Below, in pieces: positions 42,172 through 50,636 of a DNA stretch of 64,000 bases; positions within the stretch are counted from its first letter, which is position 1; each line of letters starts with the position of its first letter. Below the pieces are notes generated by a model. The model was not told the DNA's origin, did no database searches, and worked only from the letters and a program-made list of their open reading frames with translations. The stretch covers positions 1,178,001 to 1,242,000 of the forward strand of contig NZ_VFPN01000001.1 of NCBI RefSeq assembly GCF_006716695.1. The letters run 5' to 3'. This stretch comes from Klugiella xanthotipulae (GTDB lineage: Bacteria > Actinomycetota > Actinomycetes > Actinomycetales > Microbacteriaceae). The translations under genes were made by a program, and so were the position numbers.

Positions 42172-43227
42172 TTAGGCACCAAACCCGGGGTCACCAAGCT
42201 CGTTCAGAATCCGATTCATATCCTGCACCGTTGCAAACTCAATCACGATCTGGCCTTTCTTGGCTCCCAGGTTAATCCGGACCCGGGTATCAAGCCGATC
42301 TCCCAACCGCTCCGAAATCACGTTAAGCTGTCCCAGTCGTCCACCCGCCTTGGGCTTATTCTTACGCTGAGGCGACTGGCTCGCCACAGCTTCAGCAGCT
42401 CGTACCGACAGGTCTTCGTTCACGATTTTATCGGCAAGTGAGGTCATTGCCGTTGGATCTCCCCCTAAGGAAAGAATTGCCCGAGCGTGTCCGGCCGAGA
42501 GAACACCGGCGGCAACCCGATTTTGAACGTTCTCCGGAAGCTGAAGAAGACGCATGGTGTTACTGATCTGCGGTCGCGAACGTCCAATTTTCTGAGCGAG
42601 CTGTTCCTGCGTAATTCCAAAGTCGGCAAGAAGTTGCTGATAGGCCGAGGCTTCTTCCAAAGGGTTTAACTCGGCCCGGTGAAGGTTCTCCAGGAGCGCA
42701 TCCCTGAGCATATCCTCATCAGCAGTTTCCCTGATCACAGCGGGAATCGACTTGCGGCCAACGGCCTTACTCGCCCGCAACCGACGTTCACCCATGATGA
42801 GTTCATACTGAGGTTGACCTGCGGGCGGAGTTGGTTCGATTGGACGAACCACAATCGGCTGCAGCACGCCAAACTCGCGGATACTGTGTTCCAGTTCAGC
42901 CAAAGCCTCCGGCGCAAACTCGGTGCGAGGCTGCTGCGAATTGGGAACAATGTCGCTGGGGCTCAGTTGGGCGAGTCGAGCACCGGGAACCTGAACAAGC
43001 TCGTGCTCCGGCGCGGTAGAAGCCGGCACAATTGGTGCCTCTACTGACGGAGCAGTAGTGTCAGCTACCGACTTTTCGGGAATTTCTCCCACCTGTGTGT
43101 CACGTGCAACATTCGCGGTCGTCTGCGAATTGAAGAAAATATCAACCGGACGCTTACCCGTTTCTTCAACATTGGGGATGAGCGCCCCGATCCCCCGACC
43201 TAGACCCGTACGTTTTTTAGCTGCCAT
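42172..43227 (-). CDS. parB: Chromosome-partitioning protein ParB
   Basis: The 351-residue CTPase and DNA-binding protein has a basic N-terminus (KKRTGLGRGIGALIP), a long variable linker, the CTP domain with GERRLRASKAVGRKSIPAVIRE and ENLHRAELNPLEEA, and a helix-turn-helix (LADFGITQEQLAQKIGRSRPQISN). A C-terminal dimerisation domain (VRINLGAKKGQIVIEFA) closes it. It loads on parS, several copies of which lie within 3 kb. The ATG at 43227 has AAGGAAC upstream and overlaps the parA 3' end by 11 bases. Confidence 0.97.
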   Translation of the reverse strand: MAAKKRTGLGRGIGALIPNVEETGKRPVDIFFNSQTTANVARDTQVGEIPEKSVADTTAPSVEAPIVPASTAPEHELVQVPGARLAQLSPSDIVPNSQQPRTEFAPEALAELEHSIREFGVLQPIVVRPIEPTPPAGQPQYELIMGERRLRASKAVGRKSIPAVIRETADEDMLRDALLENLHRAELNPLEEASAYQQLLADFGITQEQLAQKIGRSRPQISNTMRLLQLPENVQNRVAAGVLSAGHARAILSLGGDPTAMTSLADKIVNEDLSVRAAEAVASQSPQRKNKPKAGGRLGQLNVISERLGDRLDTRVRINLGAKKGQIVIEFATVQDMNRILNELGDPGFGA

Positions 43228-44119
43228 CAGTTGTTCCTTCCCAGCGCGTTCCACGATGCCCAATCTCTGCCGCCGCCTCAAGATACGCCAGGGCACCCGT
43301 TGATGACTCGTCATATTCAATGACACTCTGCCCATAACTGGGAGCCTCAGAGATACGAACGGATCTCGGAATGACCGAATTCAGCGTCTGACGGGGAAAA
43401 TGTTCCCGCACTTCGTTAGCGACTTCCTGGGCAAGGTTTGTTCGAGAATCAAACATCGTCAGGAGGATGGTTGACACACGTAAATCAGGGTTAAGGTGCT
43501 GCTCAATGAGCTGGATATTCTTCAACAACTGACTCAGACCCTCCAGCGCATAGTATTCACACTGAATTGGGATCAGCACTTCACGGGCAGCGACAAAAGC
43601 GTTGATGGTAAGTAACCCTAGTGACGGTGGACAGTCAATAAAAACGTAGTGGAAGGGCTCCTCTGTCCCGGCAAGGTATGTATCGAGTGCTCGACGCAAT
43701 CGTTGTTCTCGGGCAACGAGGGAAACAAGCTCAATCTCTGCCCCCGCAAGGTGAATGGTTGCGGGAACACAGTAGAGAGAGTCAAATTCTGAACTTTTCT
43801 GAACAACATCCTTCATGGCTTTATCGCCCAGAATCACGTCGTACACACTAGGAGTTTCTTCCCGGTGCTCCGCACCCAGAGCCGTTGAAGCGTTCCCCTG
43901 TGGATCCAGGTCAATCACAAGAACGCGTGCGCCACTCTGCGCGAGCGCGGCCGCCAAATTAACCGTCGTTGTGGTCTTACCCACTCCACCCTTCTGGTTC
44001 GAAATCGTTAAGACTCGGGTGTGGGTAGGAAGCGGCGCGGGCTGCTCTTTCAGTAATCGGCGACGACGTGCCTTATCGGCAACGTGCCGACCAAGCGGCG
44101 CACTGGCGTCTAAACTCAT
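43217..44119 (-). CDS. parA: Chromosome-partitioning ATPase ParA
   Basis: The 300-residue deviant-Walker ATPase has ISNQKGGVGKTTTTVNLAAAL, LVIDLDPQGNASTALG and FIDCPPSLGLLT. It moves ParB-parS complexes along the nucleoid. I chose the ATG at 44119 with AAAGGAATC upstream; an earlier ATG at 44194 would put the parS site at 44159 inside the coding region and add residues without family support. Operon order is jag, rsmG, parA, parB on the minus strand. Confidence 0.96.
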   Translation of the reverse strand: MSLDASAPLGRHVADKARRRRLLKEQPAPLPTHTRVLTISNQKGGVGKTTTTVNLAAALAQSGARVLVIDLDPQGNASTALGAEHREETPSVYDVILGDKAMKDVVQKSSEFDSLYCVPATIHLAGAEIELVSLVAREQRLRRALDTYLAGTEEPFHYVFIDCPPSLGLLTINAFVAAREVLIPIQCEYYALEGLSQLLKNIQLIEQHLNPDLRVSTILLTMFDSRTNLAQEVANEVREHFPRQTLNSVIPRSVRISEAPSYGQSVIEYDESSTGALAYLEAAAEIGHRGTRWEGTTDGS

Positions 44120-44158
44120 GATTCCTTTGTTGTACTGTCGGGGAGAATTGGATTGTAA

Positions 44159-44174
44159 AGTTTCACGTGAAACG
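44159..44174. promoter_or_regulatory. parS site between rsmG and parA
   Basis: AGTTTCACGTGAAACG has the full 14-base parS core (GTTTCACGTGAAAC) and deviates only at the two outer positions. It lies 40 bases upstream of the parA start. Confidence 0.88.
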
Positions 44175-44197
44175 CTACCGTCCAGCACTGACAATCA

Positions 44198-44848
44198 TCA
44201 GTTTGCCGGGACCCGTTCTCCTACTGTAGCCCGAAAGACTCGGGTTTCTTCGCTGAGAACCCCTGTTCCTAAAACAAGAACCTCCGGCAGAGAAATCCGA
44301 TACTTCCTCAGCTGCTTCTGCGCAGCCACAATCTCATTATCCACCGCAGCACCCTTCATTAACACAAGTTCACCCCCGGGGCGCACCAGTGGTGCGGTAA
44401 GCGGAACAAGTTTCTGCAGGGAACTCACCGCACGAGCCGTCACCTGATCGAGCGGGTCGGCGAGCCGAACCTCCTCGGCACGTGCTCGAACAACAGTTAC
44501 ATTAACTAATCCCAATTCATCAACTTGATCATTCAACCAGGCCACGCGGCGTTCCATGGGCTCAATCAGAGCAAAGTTCACATCCGGTCGAGCAACTGCC
44601 AGTACCAGGCCCGGCAATCCCGCACCCGAGCCAACATCACCCACAAGACCGGGTCGAAGCAGTGGAGCTACGATCGCACAGTTCAGGATATGACGAGTCC
44701 AGATACGAGGAAGTTCGAGCGGGCCAATAAGCCCCAACTCTTCTCCACGCGCGGAAAGATTCTCGGTAAATTGTCGGAGCAGTTCAATACGGTCGCCCAG
44801 CAACTCTGCCGCAACGGCAGGCTCAACTTCAATCGTGTTATTCGTCAC
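44198..44848 (-). CDS. rsmG: 16S rRNA (guanine-N7)-methyltransferase RsmG
   Basis: The 216-residue SAM methyltransferase modifies G527 of 16S rRNA; its loss gives low-level streptomycin resistance. It has LPRIWTRHILNCAIV, SAM motif VGDVGSGAGLPGLVLA, LIEPMERRVAWL and TARAVSSLQKLVPLTAPL. Start is GTG at 44848, directly beside a parS site; no SD is free there, since parS fills the space to the jag stop. Confidence 0.96.
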   Translation of the reverse strand: MTNNTIEVEPAVAAELLGDRIELLRQFTENLSARGEELGLIGPLELPRIWTRHILNCAIVAPLLRPGLVGDVGSGAGLPGLVLAVARPDVNFALIEPMERRVAWLNDQVDELGLVNVTVVRARAEEVRLADPLDQVTARAVSSLQKLVPLTAPLVRPGGELVLMKGAAVDNEIVAAQKQLRKYRISLPEVLVLGTGVLSEETRVFRATVGERVPAN

Positions 44849-44864
44849 TGTTTCACGTGAAACT
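44849..44864. promoter_or_regulatory. parS site between jag and rsmG
   Basis: TGTTTCACGTGAAACT matches parS at 15 of 16 positions. It begins next to the rsmG start codon and ends within the jag stop codon, so it fills the whole intergenic gap. Confidence 0.9.
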
Positions 44865-45384
44865 AAACGATGGGACTGACAACAATGTGGCGAGCACGAT
44901 CCTCACCTTCGGATTCCGAGTGGTAACCGGCCTCCGAAACAAAGTCGTGGACGAGCTTGCGCTCATACGAAGACATGGCGGGAAAAGCTTCCCGATTACT
45001 TCCCCGATCAATCCGATCAATCGCATCATCCACCAGATCTTTTAGTTCCTGGATGCGGGCGGCACGAGATCCGCCGATGTCCAAAATGAGCCGTGAGAAC
45101 AGTCCCGTCTTGTTCTGGACCGCAAGCCGCGTCAACTCTTGAAGGGCGTTAACCGTTTCGGGGCGCGATAGCGGGATCAGGCTCTGACCGGCCTCATCAT
45201 TCACGGACACATAGGCCCGGCCGTTACGGGCCGTAATGTCGATATCACCATCAAGATCGGCTATATCGAGTAGTTCCTCGATATAATCTGCGGCAATATC
45301 ACCCTCATCGTCCAGCTGTGACACCGAACGAACCTCGCTGAGAGTTTCATCCTGCAGGGGGAGTTCTTGTACGCTGTCCGTCAC
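44863..45384 (-). CDS. jag: KhpB/Jag RNA-binding protein (KH-R3H)
   Basis: The 173-residue protein has an acidic N-terminus (1-45), a KH-like domain (LIPLSRPETVNALQEL, LILDIGGSRAARIQEL) and an R3H domain (AFPAMSSYERKLVHDFV, with the R-x3-H pattern). It lacks the N-terminal Jag domain, as is usual in actinobacteria. It likely binds RNA with KhpA. It is in the rpmH-rnpA-yidD-yidC-jag-rsmG-parAB order. GTG start. Confidence 0.92.
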   Translation of the reverse strand: MTDSVQELPLQDETLSEVRSVSQLDDEGDIAADYIEELLDIADLDGDIDITARNGRAYVSVNDEAGQSLIPLSRPETVNALQELTRLAVQNKTGLFSRLILDIGGSRAARIQELKDLVDDAIDRIDRGSNREAFPAMSSYERKLVHDFVSEAGYHSESEGEDRARHIVVSPIV

Positions 45385-45393
45385 GATAACAAC

Positions 45394-46359
45394 CTAACTG
45401 TTCGGTCCGGTGGAACCCGGATTCTTCTTCTTTGCTCGTTTACTATTCATGGGTTGCTGACGTTGGTTACTACGAGGACCCTGGCCAGATGTTTCGGTAC
45501 CCTCATCCGTAACCTCCAGCTTGCCCTTACGCTCAAGACGTTGCTGACGCAGACGATAGGCCTCGCTGCCGGGCGTCGGCATCTGTCGAATAATAATGAA
45601 CTGCTGAACCATGGCCCACACATTTGAGGTGAACCAATAAAAATTGAGTCCCAGGGGGAAAGCCACTCCAGAGAAGACAAACATGAAGGGAATGATGTAG
45701 AGCAGGATTCGCTGCTGCTTGTACATCGGTGACTCTTTCGTCTCATCAGAGACGTTCTTTGAGGTGATCTGCAGCTGAGTATAGAACTGGGAGGCGGTCA
45801 TCAGGATCACCAGTGTGGCGGCGATCACCATGACCTGCCAGGGTCCGTTGTTCAAGGCATCCATGAACGTTGCGTTCAAAGGGGCGCCCAGAATCTCAGC
45901 GTTGGCGAACGAGTGCGCAAGATTCTGGGTCAGGAGACCAACACCGGCTTTATCGTCACTCGCGTTGCGCAGCACCGAAAACAGGCCAAAGAAGATGGGC
46001 ATTTGCACCAGGATGGGCATACACGAACTGAACGGACTTGTGCCGTTCTCCTTGTACATCGCCATAGTTTCGCGGGACATAGCCTCGCGCGAAAATTGAT
46101 CCTTTTTGCCCTTGTACTTATCCTGAATCTTCTTCAGCTTAGGAGAAATCTCCATCATTCGACGCTGAGATTTGATCTGCTTGACGAAGAGGGGGATGAG
46201 TGCGGCACGCACCACAACCACCAGACCCACGATGGACAGCACCCAGGTGATACCGACATTCGGGTCAAGCCCGATGAAGGTAAACAGGTAGTGCCACCCC
46301 ACGATGATGAGTTCGATCGCCCACCGGATTGGCCAGAGAATGGTACCGATAAAGTCCAT
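45394..46359 (-). CDS. yidC: Membrane protein insertase YidC
   Basis: The 321-residue membrane protein has about five segments and folds or inserts proteins with or without SecYEG. It has the N-terminal anchor (IGTILWPIRWAIELIIVGWHYLF), the conserved hydrophilic-groove arginine segment (VVRAALIPLFVKQIKSQRRM), the cytoplasmic hairpin (KKIQDKYKGKKDQFSREAM) and SCMPILVQMPIFFGLFSVL. The C-terminal tail is basic and Gln/Arg-rich (ribosome contact). It lies 6 bases from yidD. Confidence 0.97.
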   Translation of the reverse strand: MDFIGTILWPIRWAIELIIVGWHYLFTFIGLDPNVGITWVLSIVGLVVVVRAALIPLFVKQIKSQRRMMEISPKLKKIQDKYKGKKDQFSREAMSRETMAMYKENGTSPFSSCMPILVQMPIFFGLFSVLRNASDDKAGVGLLTQNLAHSFANAEILGAPLNATFMDALNNGPWQVMVIAATLVILMTASQFYTQLQITSKNVSDETKESPMYKQQRILLYIIPFMFVFSGVAFPLGLNFYWFTSNVWAMVQQFIIIRQMPTPGSEAYRLRQQRLERKGKLEVTDEGTETSGQGPRSNQRQQPMNSKRAKKKNPGSTGPNS

Positions 46360-46365
46360 GTGGTG

Positions 46366-46680
46366 TTACTGAGCCTTTCTGTGGGGATGAGCAACCACGA
46401 AACCGTGTTTCGTGACCCTGAGATCAGAGGATGCCCGTTCCGGAACGTCATCAATACCCCCGGCAGACCACGGATGGCAGCGTATGAGCCGACGAGCCGT
46501 GAGCCATACACCGCGCAAAAAACCGTGAGATTGCATGGCCTCAAGGGAGTAGCGGGAGCATGACGGGTAGTACCGACACACATCACCATACAGGGGTGAG
46601 ATAAGAAATCTGTAAATCACGAGAAGACCAACCGCAATATTCCGCGGAATCAGAAGCGCATTACTCGCCACTGCGCTCAT
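46366..46680 (-). CDS. yidD: Membrane protein insertion efficiency factor YidD
   Basis: The 104-residue protein shows the YidD motif YRFLISPLYGDVCRYYPSCSRYSLEAM, with the paired cysteines, then GFLRGVWLTARRLIRCHPWSAGGIDDVP. It assists YidC. It overlaps the rnpA stop by 4 bases (ATGA). Confidence 0.95.
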   Translation of the reverse strand: MSAVASNALLIPRNIAVGLLVIYRFLISPLYGDVCRYYPSCSRYSLEAMQSHGFLRGVWLTARRLIRCHPWSAGGIDDVPERASSDLRVTKHGFVVAHPHRKAQ

Positions 46681-47045
46681 GGTGAGGTCACCTCCACGGA
46701 TGCGGAAGTGACTGTCCGCGATTTCTCAAGAGAACGTCGGAGATCCTCATGTAGCTGATCAAAGCTGGCAGAAGCAGCCTGAGGATACGCCCGATAAACC
46801 ACATCTACGCCACTCAGCCCCTCGGCAACGAACTCAGCGGTGATCGCTTTCAACCGACGACGCACCAGATTTCGAGTGTGGGCCATACCCACCGCGCGCG
46901 AAACGATAAATCCAAACCGCGCGGGTGCATCGCCTTCAGCAGACACCAGATAACCCACACAAAAGCGACCGCGCAGGCGCTCTCCGGAACGTACAACGCG
47001 GCGATAGTCAGCCGCAGTCCGGATTCGGTGTTCCTGGGAGAGCAC
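46677..47045 (-). CDS. rnpA: Ribonuclease P protein component
   Basis: The 122-residue basic protein binds the RNase P RNA for tRNA 5' maturation. It has the RNR-like motif RAVGMAHTRNLVRRRLKAI and the N-terminal HRIRTAADYRRVVRSGERLRG. GTG start, 27 bases after rpmH. Confidence 0.96.
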   Translation of the reverse strand: MLSQEHRIRTAADYRRVVRSGERLRGRFCVGYLVSAEGDAPARFGFIVSRAVGMAHTRNLVRRRLKAITAEFVAEGLSGVDVVYRAYPQAASASFDQLHEDLRRSLEKSRTVTSASVEVTSP

Positions 47046-47072
47046 GATTATTGTGCACGGTCGCTTGGTGCT

Positions 47073-47210
47073 CTAGGCAGAAAGCTTGGTGCGCCCCTTG
47101 GTACGACGTGCCGAGAGAATTGAACGGCCGGCGCGCGTACGCATACGCAGACGGAAGCCGTGAACCTTTGCGCGACGACGGTTGTTGGGCTGAAACGTTC
47201 TCTTACTCAT
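47073..47210 (-). CDS. rpmH: 50S ribosomal protein L34
   Basis: This 45-residue protein is L34: [20 protein letters not shown] and [17 protein letters not shown]. The ATG at 47210 has GGAG upstream; the longer open frame to 47321 is non-coding. It heads the operon toward parB, divergent from dnaA. Confidence 0.98.
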   Translation of the reverse strand: MSKRTFQPNNRRRAKVHGFRLRMRTRAGRSILSARRTKGRTKLSA

Positions 47211-47541
47211 GACAAACTCCACACTGTTGCGATTGGCCGACCTGATCGGCCGGAAAGTCCTGGGGCACACAGTGCGCCCATCCAAAGGATTAAAAATACG
47301 CTGGTTCTGTGTCCACGTCAAACCGTAAACACAATAACAGACGATTATGCACAGACGAACCGGGCGAGACGGGGCATGACAGCGGCGTGTCCCACCCTCA
47401 ACTTGATTACGGCCTCCCCCATTGACTACCGTTGTGAGTAAGTTATCCCCAGTTTTAACCGAAATCAGGCGTTCCCCCCGCGCGATTCCCTAAAATATGT
47501 TGATAAACCTGTGTATAAATCACTGAGAATGCTGAGGGTTC
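47211..47541. promoter_or_regulatory. rpmH-dnaA intergenic region, part of the origin area
   Basis: This 331-base region should hold the divergent rpmH and dnaA promoters. It has DnaA-box-like 9-mers at 47443-47451 (TTATCCCCA) and 47510-47518 (TGTGTATAA) and an AT-rich segment close to dnaA (about 47490-47525). No gene is seen. DnaA autoregulation is likely. Confidence 0.65.
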
Positions 47542-48960
47542 ATGTCGGGTTCAGATGGCGTCGTATGGGCGTGGTCAACGATTGTTGACAAGTTAGTCAG
47601 CGACGAGCGAGTAACCTCCGCTATGCGCGGATTTGTGACTCTGGCCGAGCCTCGGGGAGTGATGGCGGGCACCATCTACCTCGAAGTTCCCAATGAATTC
47701 ACCCGCAGCATGATCGAACACAGACTCCGTCTTCCACTCATGAAGGCGATCTCCGAGTTGGACGCTGAGCACGGCATCACCACATTTGCGGTCGTGGTAA
47801 ACCCAGAGATCGAACCGGAATCAGAAAGTAACGACTCTCTCCCCGGCGACGAACGCCCGGAGTCGGTTGCAATTGTCGAACCCGTCACCACCACCGAACG
47901 CGAGCCACAGCAGAGCATTGAGGATAGCCGCCTCAACCCCAAATACAGCTTCGACAACTTTGTGATCGGCGGATCAAACCGTTTTGCACACGCTGCGGCC
48001 GTCGCTGTCGCCGAAGCGCCGGCCAAAGCCTACAACCCGTTGTTTGTCTATGGTGAGTCCGGGCTGGGTAAGACCCACCTACTGCACGCAATCGGACACT
48101 ACGCTCAGAGCCTCTACAGCGGCATCCGTGTTCGGTATGTGAGCAGTGAAGAGTTCACCAATGACTTCATCAACTCGATTGCGAACAACCAGGGCAACCA
48201 ATTTCACGCCCGCTACCGCAACATTGACGTACTTCTGATCGACGACATCCAGTTTTTGCAGGGGAAAGCTGAAACCCAGGAAGCTTTTTTTCACACGTTC
48301 AACACACTGCATGACCACAACAAACAGCTTGTCATCACGAGTGACCTCCCACCCAAGCACCTCACCGGGTTCGAAGACCGGATGCGGTCCCGCTTTGAGT
48401 GGGGCCTGATTACGGATGTGCAGACGCCTGACCTCGAAACGCGCATCGCAATTCTCCGGAAGAAGGCTCAGAACGACCAGCTACAGGTCTCCCACGAGAT
48501 CCTGGAGTACATCGCCTCGAAAGCATCGTCAAACATCCGTGAGCTGGAGGGCACACTTATTCGGGTGACCGCATTCGCAAGTCTCAACCGTCAGGTTGTT
48601 GACATGCCGCTCGTCCAAACGGTCTTGAAAGACCTCATTACCCTCGACGAAGATAATGTGATCTCGCCGATCGACATCATCAATCACACGGCTGATTATT
48701 TCAAACTCAGTGTGGATGATCTCTACGGCTCCTCCCGTTCGCAGACGCTTGCCACGGCCAGGCAGATTGCGATGTACCTGTGCCGTGAACTCACGAACCT
48801 CTCTTTGCCCAAGATTGGTCAGCTTTTTGGTGGTCGTGATCACACCACGGTGATGTACGCCAACAAGAAGATCAGCGAGTTGATGAAGGAGCGTCGCTCC
48901 ATCTACAACCAGGTAACCGAGCTCACGAGTCGTATCAAGCAGACGAATCGTTACAACTAG
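47542..48960 (+). CDS. dnaA: Chromosomal replication initiator DnaA
   Basis: The 472-residue AAA+ protein opens oriC. Domain I is about 1-85, an acidic linker runs to about 130, domain III has Walker A GESGLGKTHLLHA (171-183), Walker B DVLLIDDIQFLQGK and RFEWGLITDVQ, and domain IV has the DnaA signature LFGGRDHTTVMYANKKI. The linker is shorter than in Streptomyces. DnaA boxes lie on both sides of the gene. Confidence 0.98.
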   Translation: MSGSDGVVWAWSTIVDKLVSDERVTSAMRGFVTLAEPRGVMAGTIYLEVPNEFTRSMIEHRLRLPLMKAISELDAEHGITTFAVVVNPEIEPESESNDSLPGDERPESVAIVEPVTTTEREPQQSIEDSRLNPKYSFDNFVIGGSNRFAHAAAVAVAEAPAKAYNPLFVYGESGLGKTHLLHAIGHYAQSLYSGIRVRYVSSEEFTNDFINSIANNQGNQFHARYRNIDVLLIDDIQFLQGKAETQEAFFHTFNTLHDHNKQLVITSDLPPKHLTGFEDRMRSRFEWGLITDVQTPDLETRIAILRKKAQNDQLQVSHEILEYIASKASSNIRELEGTLIRVTAFASLNRQVVDMPLVQTVLKDLITLDEDNVISPIDIINHTADYFKLSVDDLYGSSRSQTLATARQIAMYLCRELTNLSLPKIGQLFGGRDHTTVMYANKKISELMKERRSIYNQVTELTSRIKQTNRYN

Positions 48961-48975
48961 CCTTCAACTCACCGG

Positions 48976-48989
48976 CTGTGGCGCCACAG
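48976..48989. repeat. Palindrome CTGTGGCGCCACAG after dnaA
   Basis: The 14-base perfect palindrome lies 16 bases after the dnaA stop. Its core GTGGCGCCAC is repeated in the second oriC palindrome. It may be a protein-binding site or a short terminator. Confidence 0.55.
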
Positions 48990-49101
48990 AAACTGTGTGG
49001 CGGAGATGGTTATCGAGTTGCTTAATTAACTTGTTATTCGTTAATAGTCTTAACCCCTGTGGAAAATGTGGATAACTCCCGCGTGGCCATATTTCACTAG
49101 G

Positions 49102-49116
49102 GAACTACACCGGTGT
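49102..49116 (+). repeat. GAACTACACCGGTGT motif in oriC
   Basis: This 15-mer is identical to the first 15 bases of a 20-bp palindrome at 61708-61727, which also lies next to DnaA boxes. Confidence 0.5.
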
Positions 49117-49333
49117 TACTTGTTGATGGCCTGTAGATTACCGTCATTCCGGCCCAAAACCGGGGATGCTCCCGAAGCGTGATTCCACAAGCTGAGGTCA
49201 TTCATCAACAGATTTTGGCCCAGCACCCGAAAGTTATCCACAGGAGCTGTGGAAACGAATGACAATTTGTTGCTGTGACTGGCGTCGGAGGCATGACATA
49301 TTTCCTGTCATTTGCCGTGACCTGGGGAGAACT

Positions 49334-49351
49334 TGTCGTGGCGCCACGACA
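49334..49351. repeat. 18-bp perfect palindrome upstream of dnaN
   Basis: TGTCGTGGCGCCACGACA is perfectly symmetric and shares GTGGCGCCAC with the palindrome after dnaA. It lies 121 bases before the dnaN start. Confidence 0.6.
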
Positions 49352-49472
49352 GGGAGGCACCTCTCGGGAGCAGTACCACGGAGATCCGATAATCCTGTCT
49401 CCCCCACCGGCTCCAGGTATGCAAGGATGAGTGTGCATATTTGTCTCCATTTACAACGCAGGGGTGACCTGA

Positions 49473-50615
49473 GTGAAATTTACTGTCAACCGAGATGTTT
49501 TCAGCGAGGCTGTGTCGTTCGTTGTGAAACTACTGCCCCAACGAACCACGCTCCCGCTGCTCAGCGGTGCCCTCATTGAGGCCGACGGATCCACTCTCAC
49601 GCTCTCCTCGTTTGATTACGAGGTTTCGGCCCGCACACAGGTCACAGCCGATGTGGAAGCGGGAGGCCGGGCACTCGTATCCGGTCGGCTCCTGAACGAC
49701 ATTGCCAACCGTCTTCCCCAGGCACCCATCGTCATTTCAACTGAGGACGGTCGAATCCAGGTCAAGTGTGGTTCGGTATCCTTCAGCCTGCCGGCGATGC
49801 CCGTTGATGAATACCCCACGGTTCCGCAAATTGACGATGTTTCGGGTCTGGTTCCGGGCGAGGACTTTGCGTCGGCAATTGCCCAGGTATCGCTTGCCGC
49901 CTCGAAAGATGACGTTACCCCCGTGATTACGGGGGTCCAGTTTGAGATCAACGAAAACAGTCTGGGCCTGATTGCTACCGATCGCTACCGGGTAGCGGTG
50001 CGAGAGATTGATTGGGAAAACTCGATGTCTGGCGATGCGCTGACTGCCCTGGTTCCGGCCCGCATCGTGACCGAGGTGGGCAAGACATTTGCGCACAGCA
50101 CCACGGTATCCGTTGCCATTGTCAGCAAAGACGAGCGCGAGTTGATCTCCTTCACTGCCGACAATAAGACTGTGACGTCGCTCCTGATCAAGGGAAATTT
50201 CCCACCCGTTCGTCGTCTCTTCCCTGAGAAGGTCGAGAATTATGCCGTTGTGAACACCAACGATCTCATCGAGGCAACTAACCGTGTCGGTCTGGTGCTT
50301 GATCGTGAGGCTGCGCTGCGATTTAGTTTCCGTGAGGGCTCGGTTACGCTCGAGGCTGCGGGTTCGGAAGCCGCCCAGGCCTCCGAAACTATTGATGCAC
50401 ACCTCGCTGGCGACGACACGGTTGTGTCCCTCAAGCCGCAGTTTCTGCTGGATGGCCTGCGTTCGGCACACTCCGAATATGCGCGCATCTCGTTCACGAA
50501 AACCGACAACCCCAATAAACCGGGTCCGGTTCTCATCACCAGCCAGACCAGCAAGGACGAGGCGGGACTCGACAGCTACAAGTATCTGCTCCAGCCCAAC
50601 CTTCTTCTACGCTAG
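49473..50615 (+). CDS. dnaN: DNA polymerase III beta sliding clamp
   Basis: The 380-residue clamp tethers the replicative polymerase. It starts KFTVNRDVFSEAVSFVVKLLP. The three similar clamp domains and VTPVITGVQFEINENSLGLIATDRYRVAVRE are clear, and the C-terminus SYKYLLQPNLLLR fits the family. GTG start with an AGGGG SD somewhat far upstream. Confidence 0.97.
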   Translation: MKFTVNRDVFSEAVSFVVKLLPQRTTLPLLSGALIEADGSTLTLSSFDYEVSARTQVTADVEAGGRALVSGRLLNDIANRLPQAPIVISTEDGRIQVKCGSVSFSLPAMPVDEYPTVPQIDDVSGLVPGEDFASAIAQVSLAASKDDVTPVITGVQFEINENSLGLIATDRYRVAVREIDWENSMSGDALTALVPARIVTEVGKTFAHSTTVSVAIVSKDERELISFTADNKTVTSLLIKGNFPPVRRLFPEKVENYAVVNTNDLIEATNRVGLVLDREAALRFSFREGSVTLEAAGSEAAQASETIDAHLAGDDTVVSLKPQFLLDGLRSAHSEYARISFTKTDNPNKPGPVLITSQTSKDEAGLDSYKYLLQPNLLLR

Positions 50616-50636
50616 GTGTTTCGGAGGACTGATTGA

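Larger units (their letters stand above)
48961..49472. other. oriC: Chromosomal replication origin oriC
   Basis: This 512-base gene-free interval between dnaA and dnaN has an AT-rich core (about 49019-49053) next to DnaA boxes. Perfect boxes are at 49067-49075 and 49234-49242; relaxed ones are at 49058-49066 (TGTGGAAAA), 49132-49140 and 49248-49256 (TGTGGAAAC). It also carries two palindromes sharing GTGGCGCCAC and a copy of GAACTACACCGGTGT. Position and composition make it the origin. Confidence 0.9.

Noticed and set aside
44120-44194. Longer ParA starting at 44194
   Set aside because: It would place a parS site in the coding region and add residues without family support; the ATG at 44119 has a good SD.
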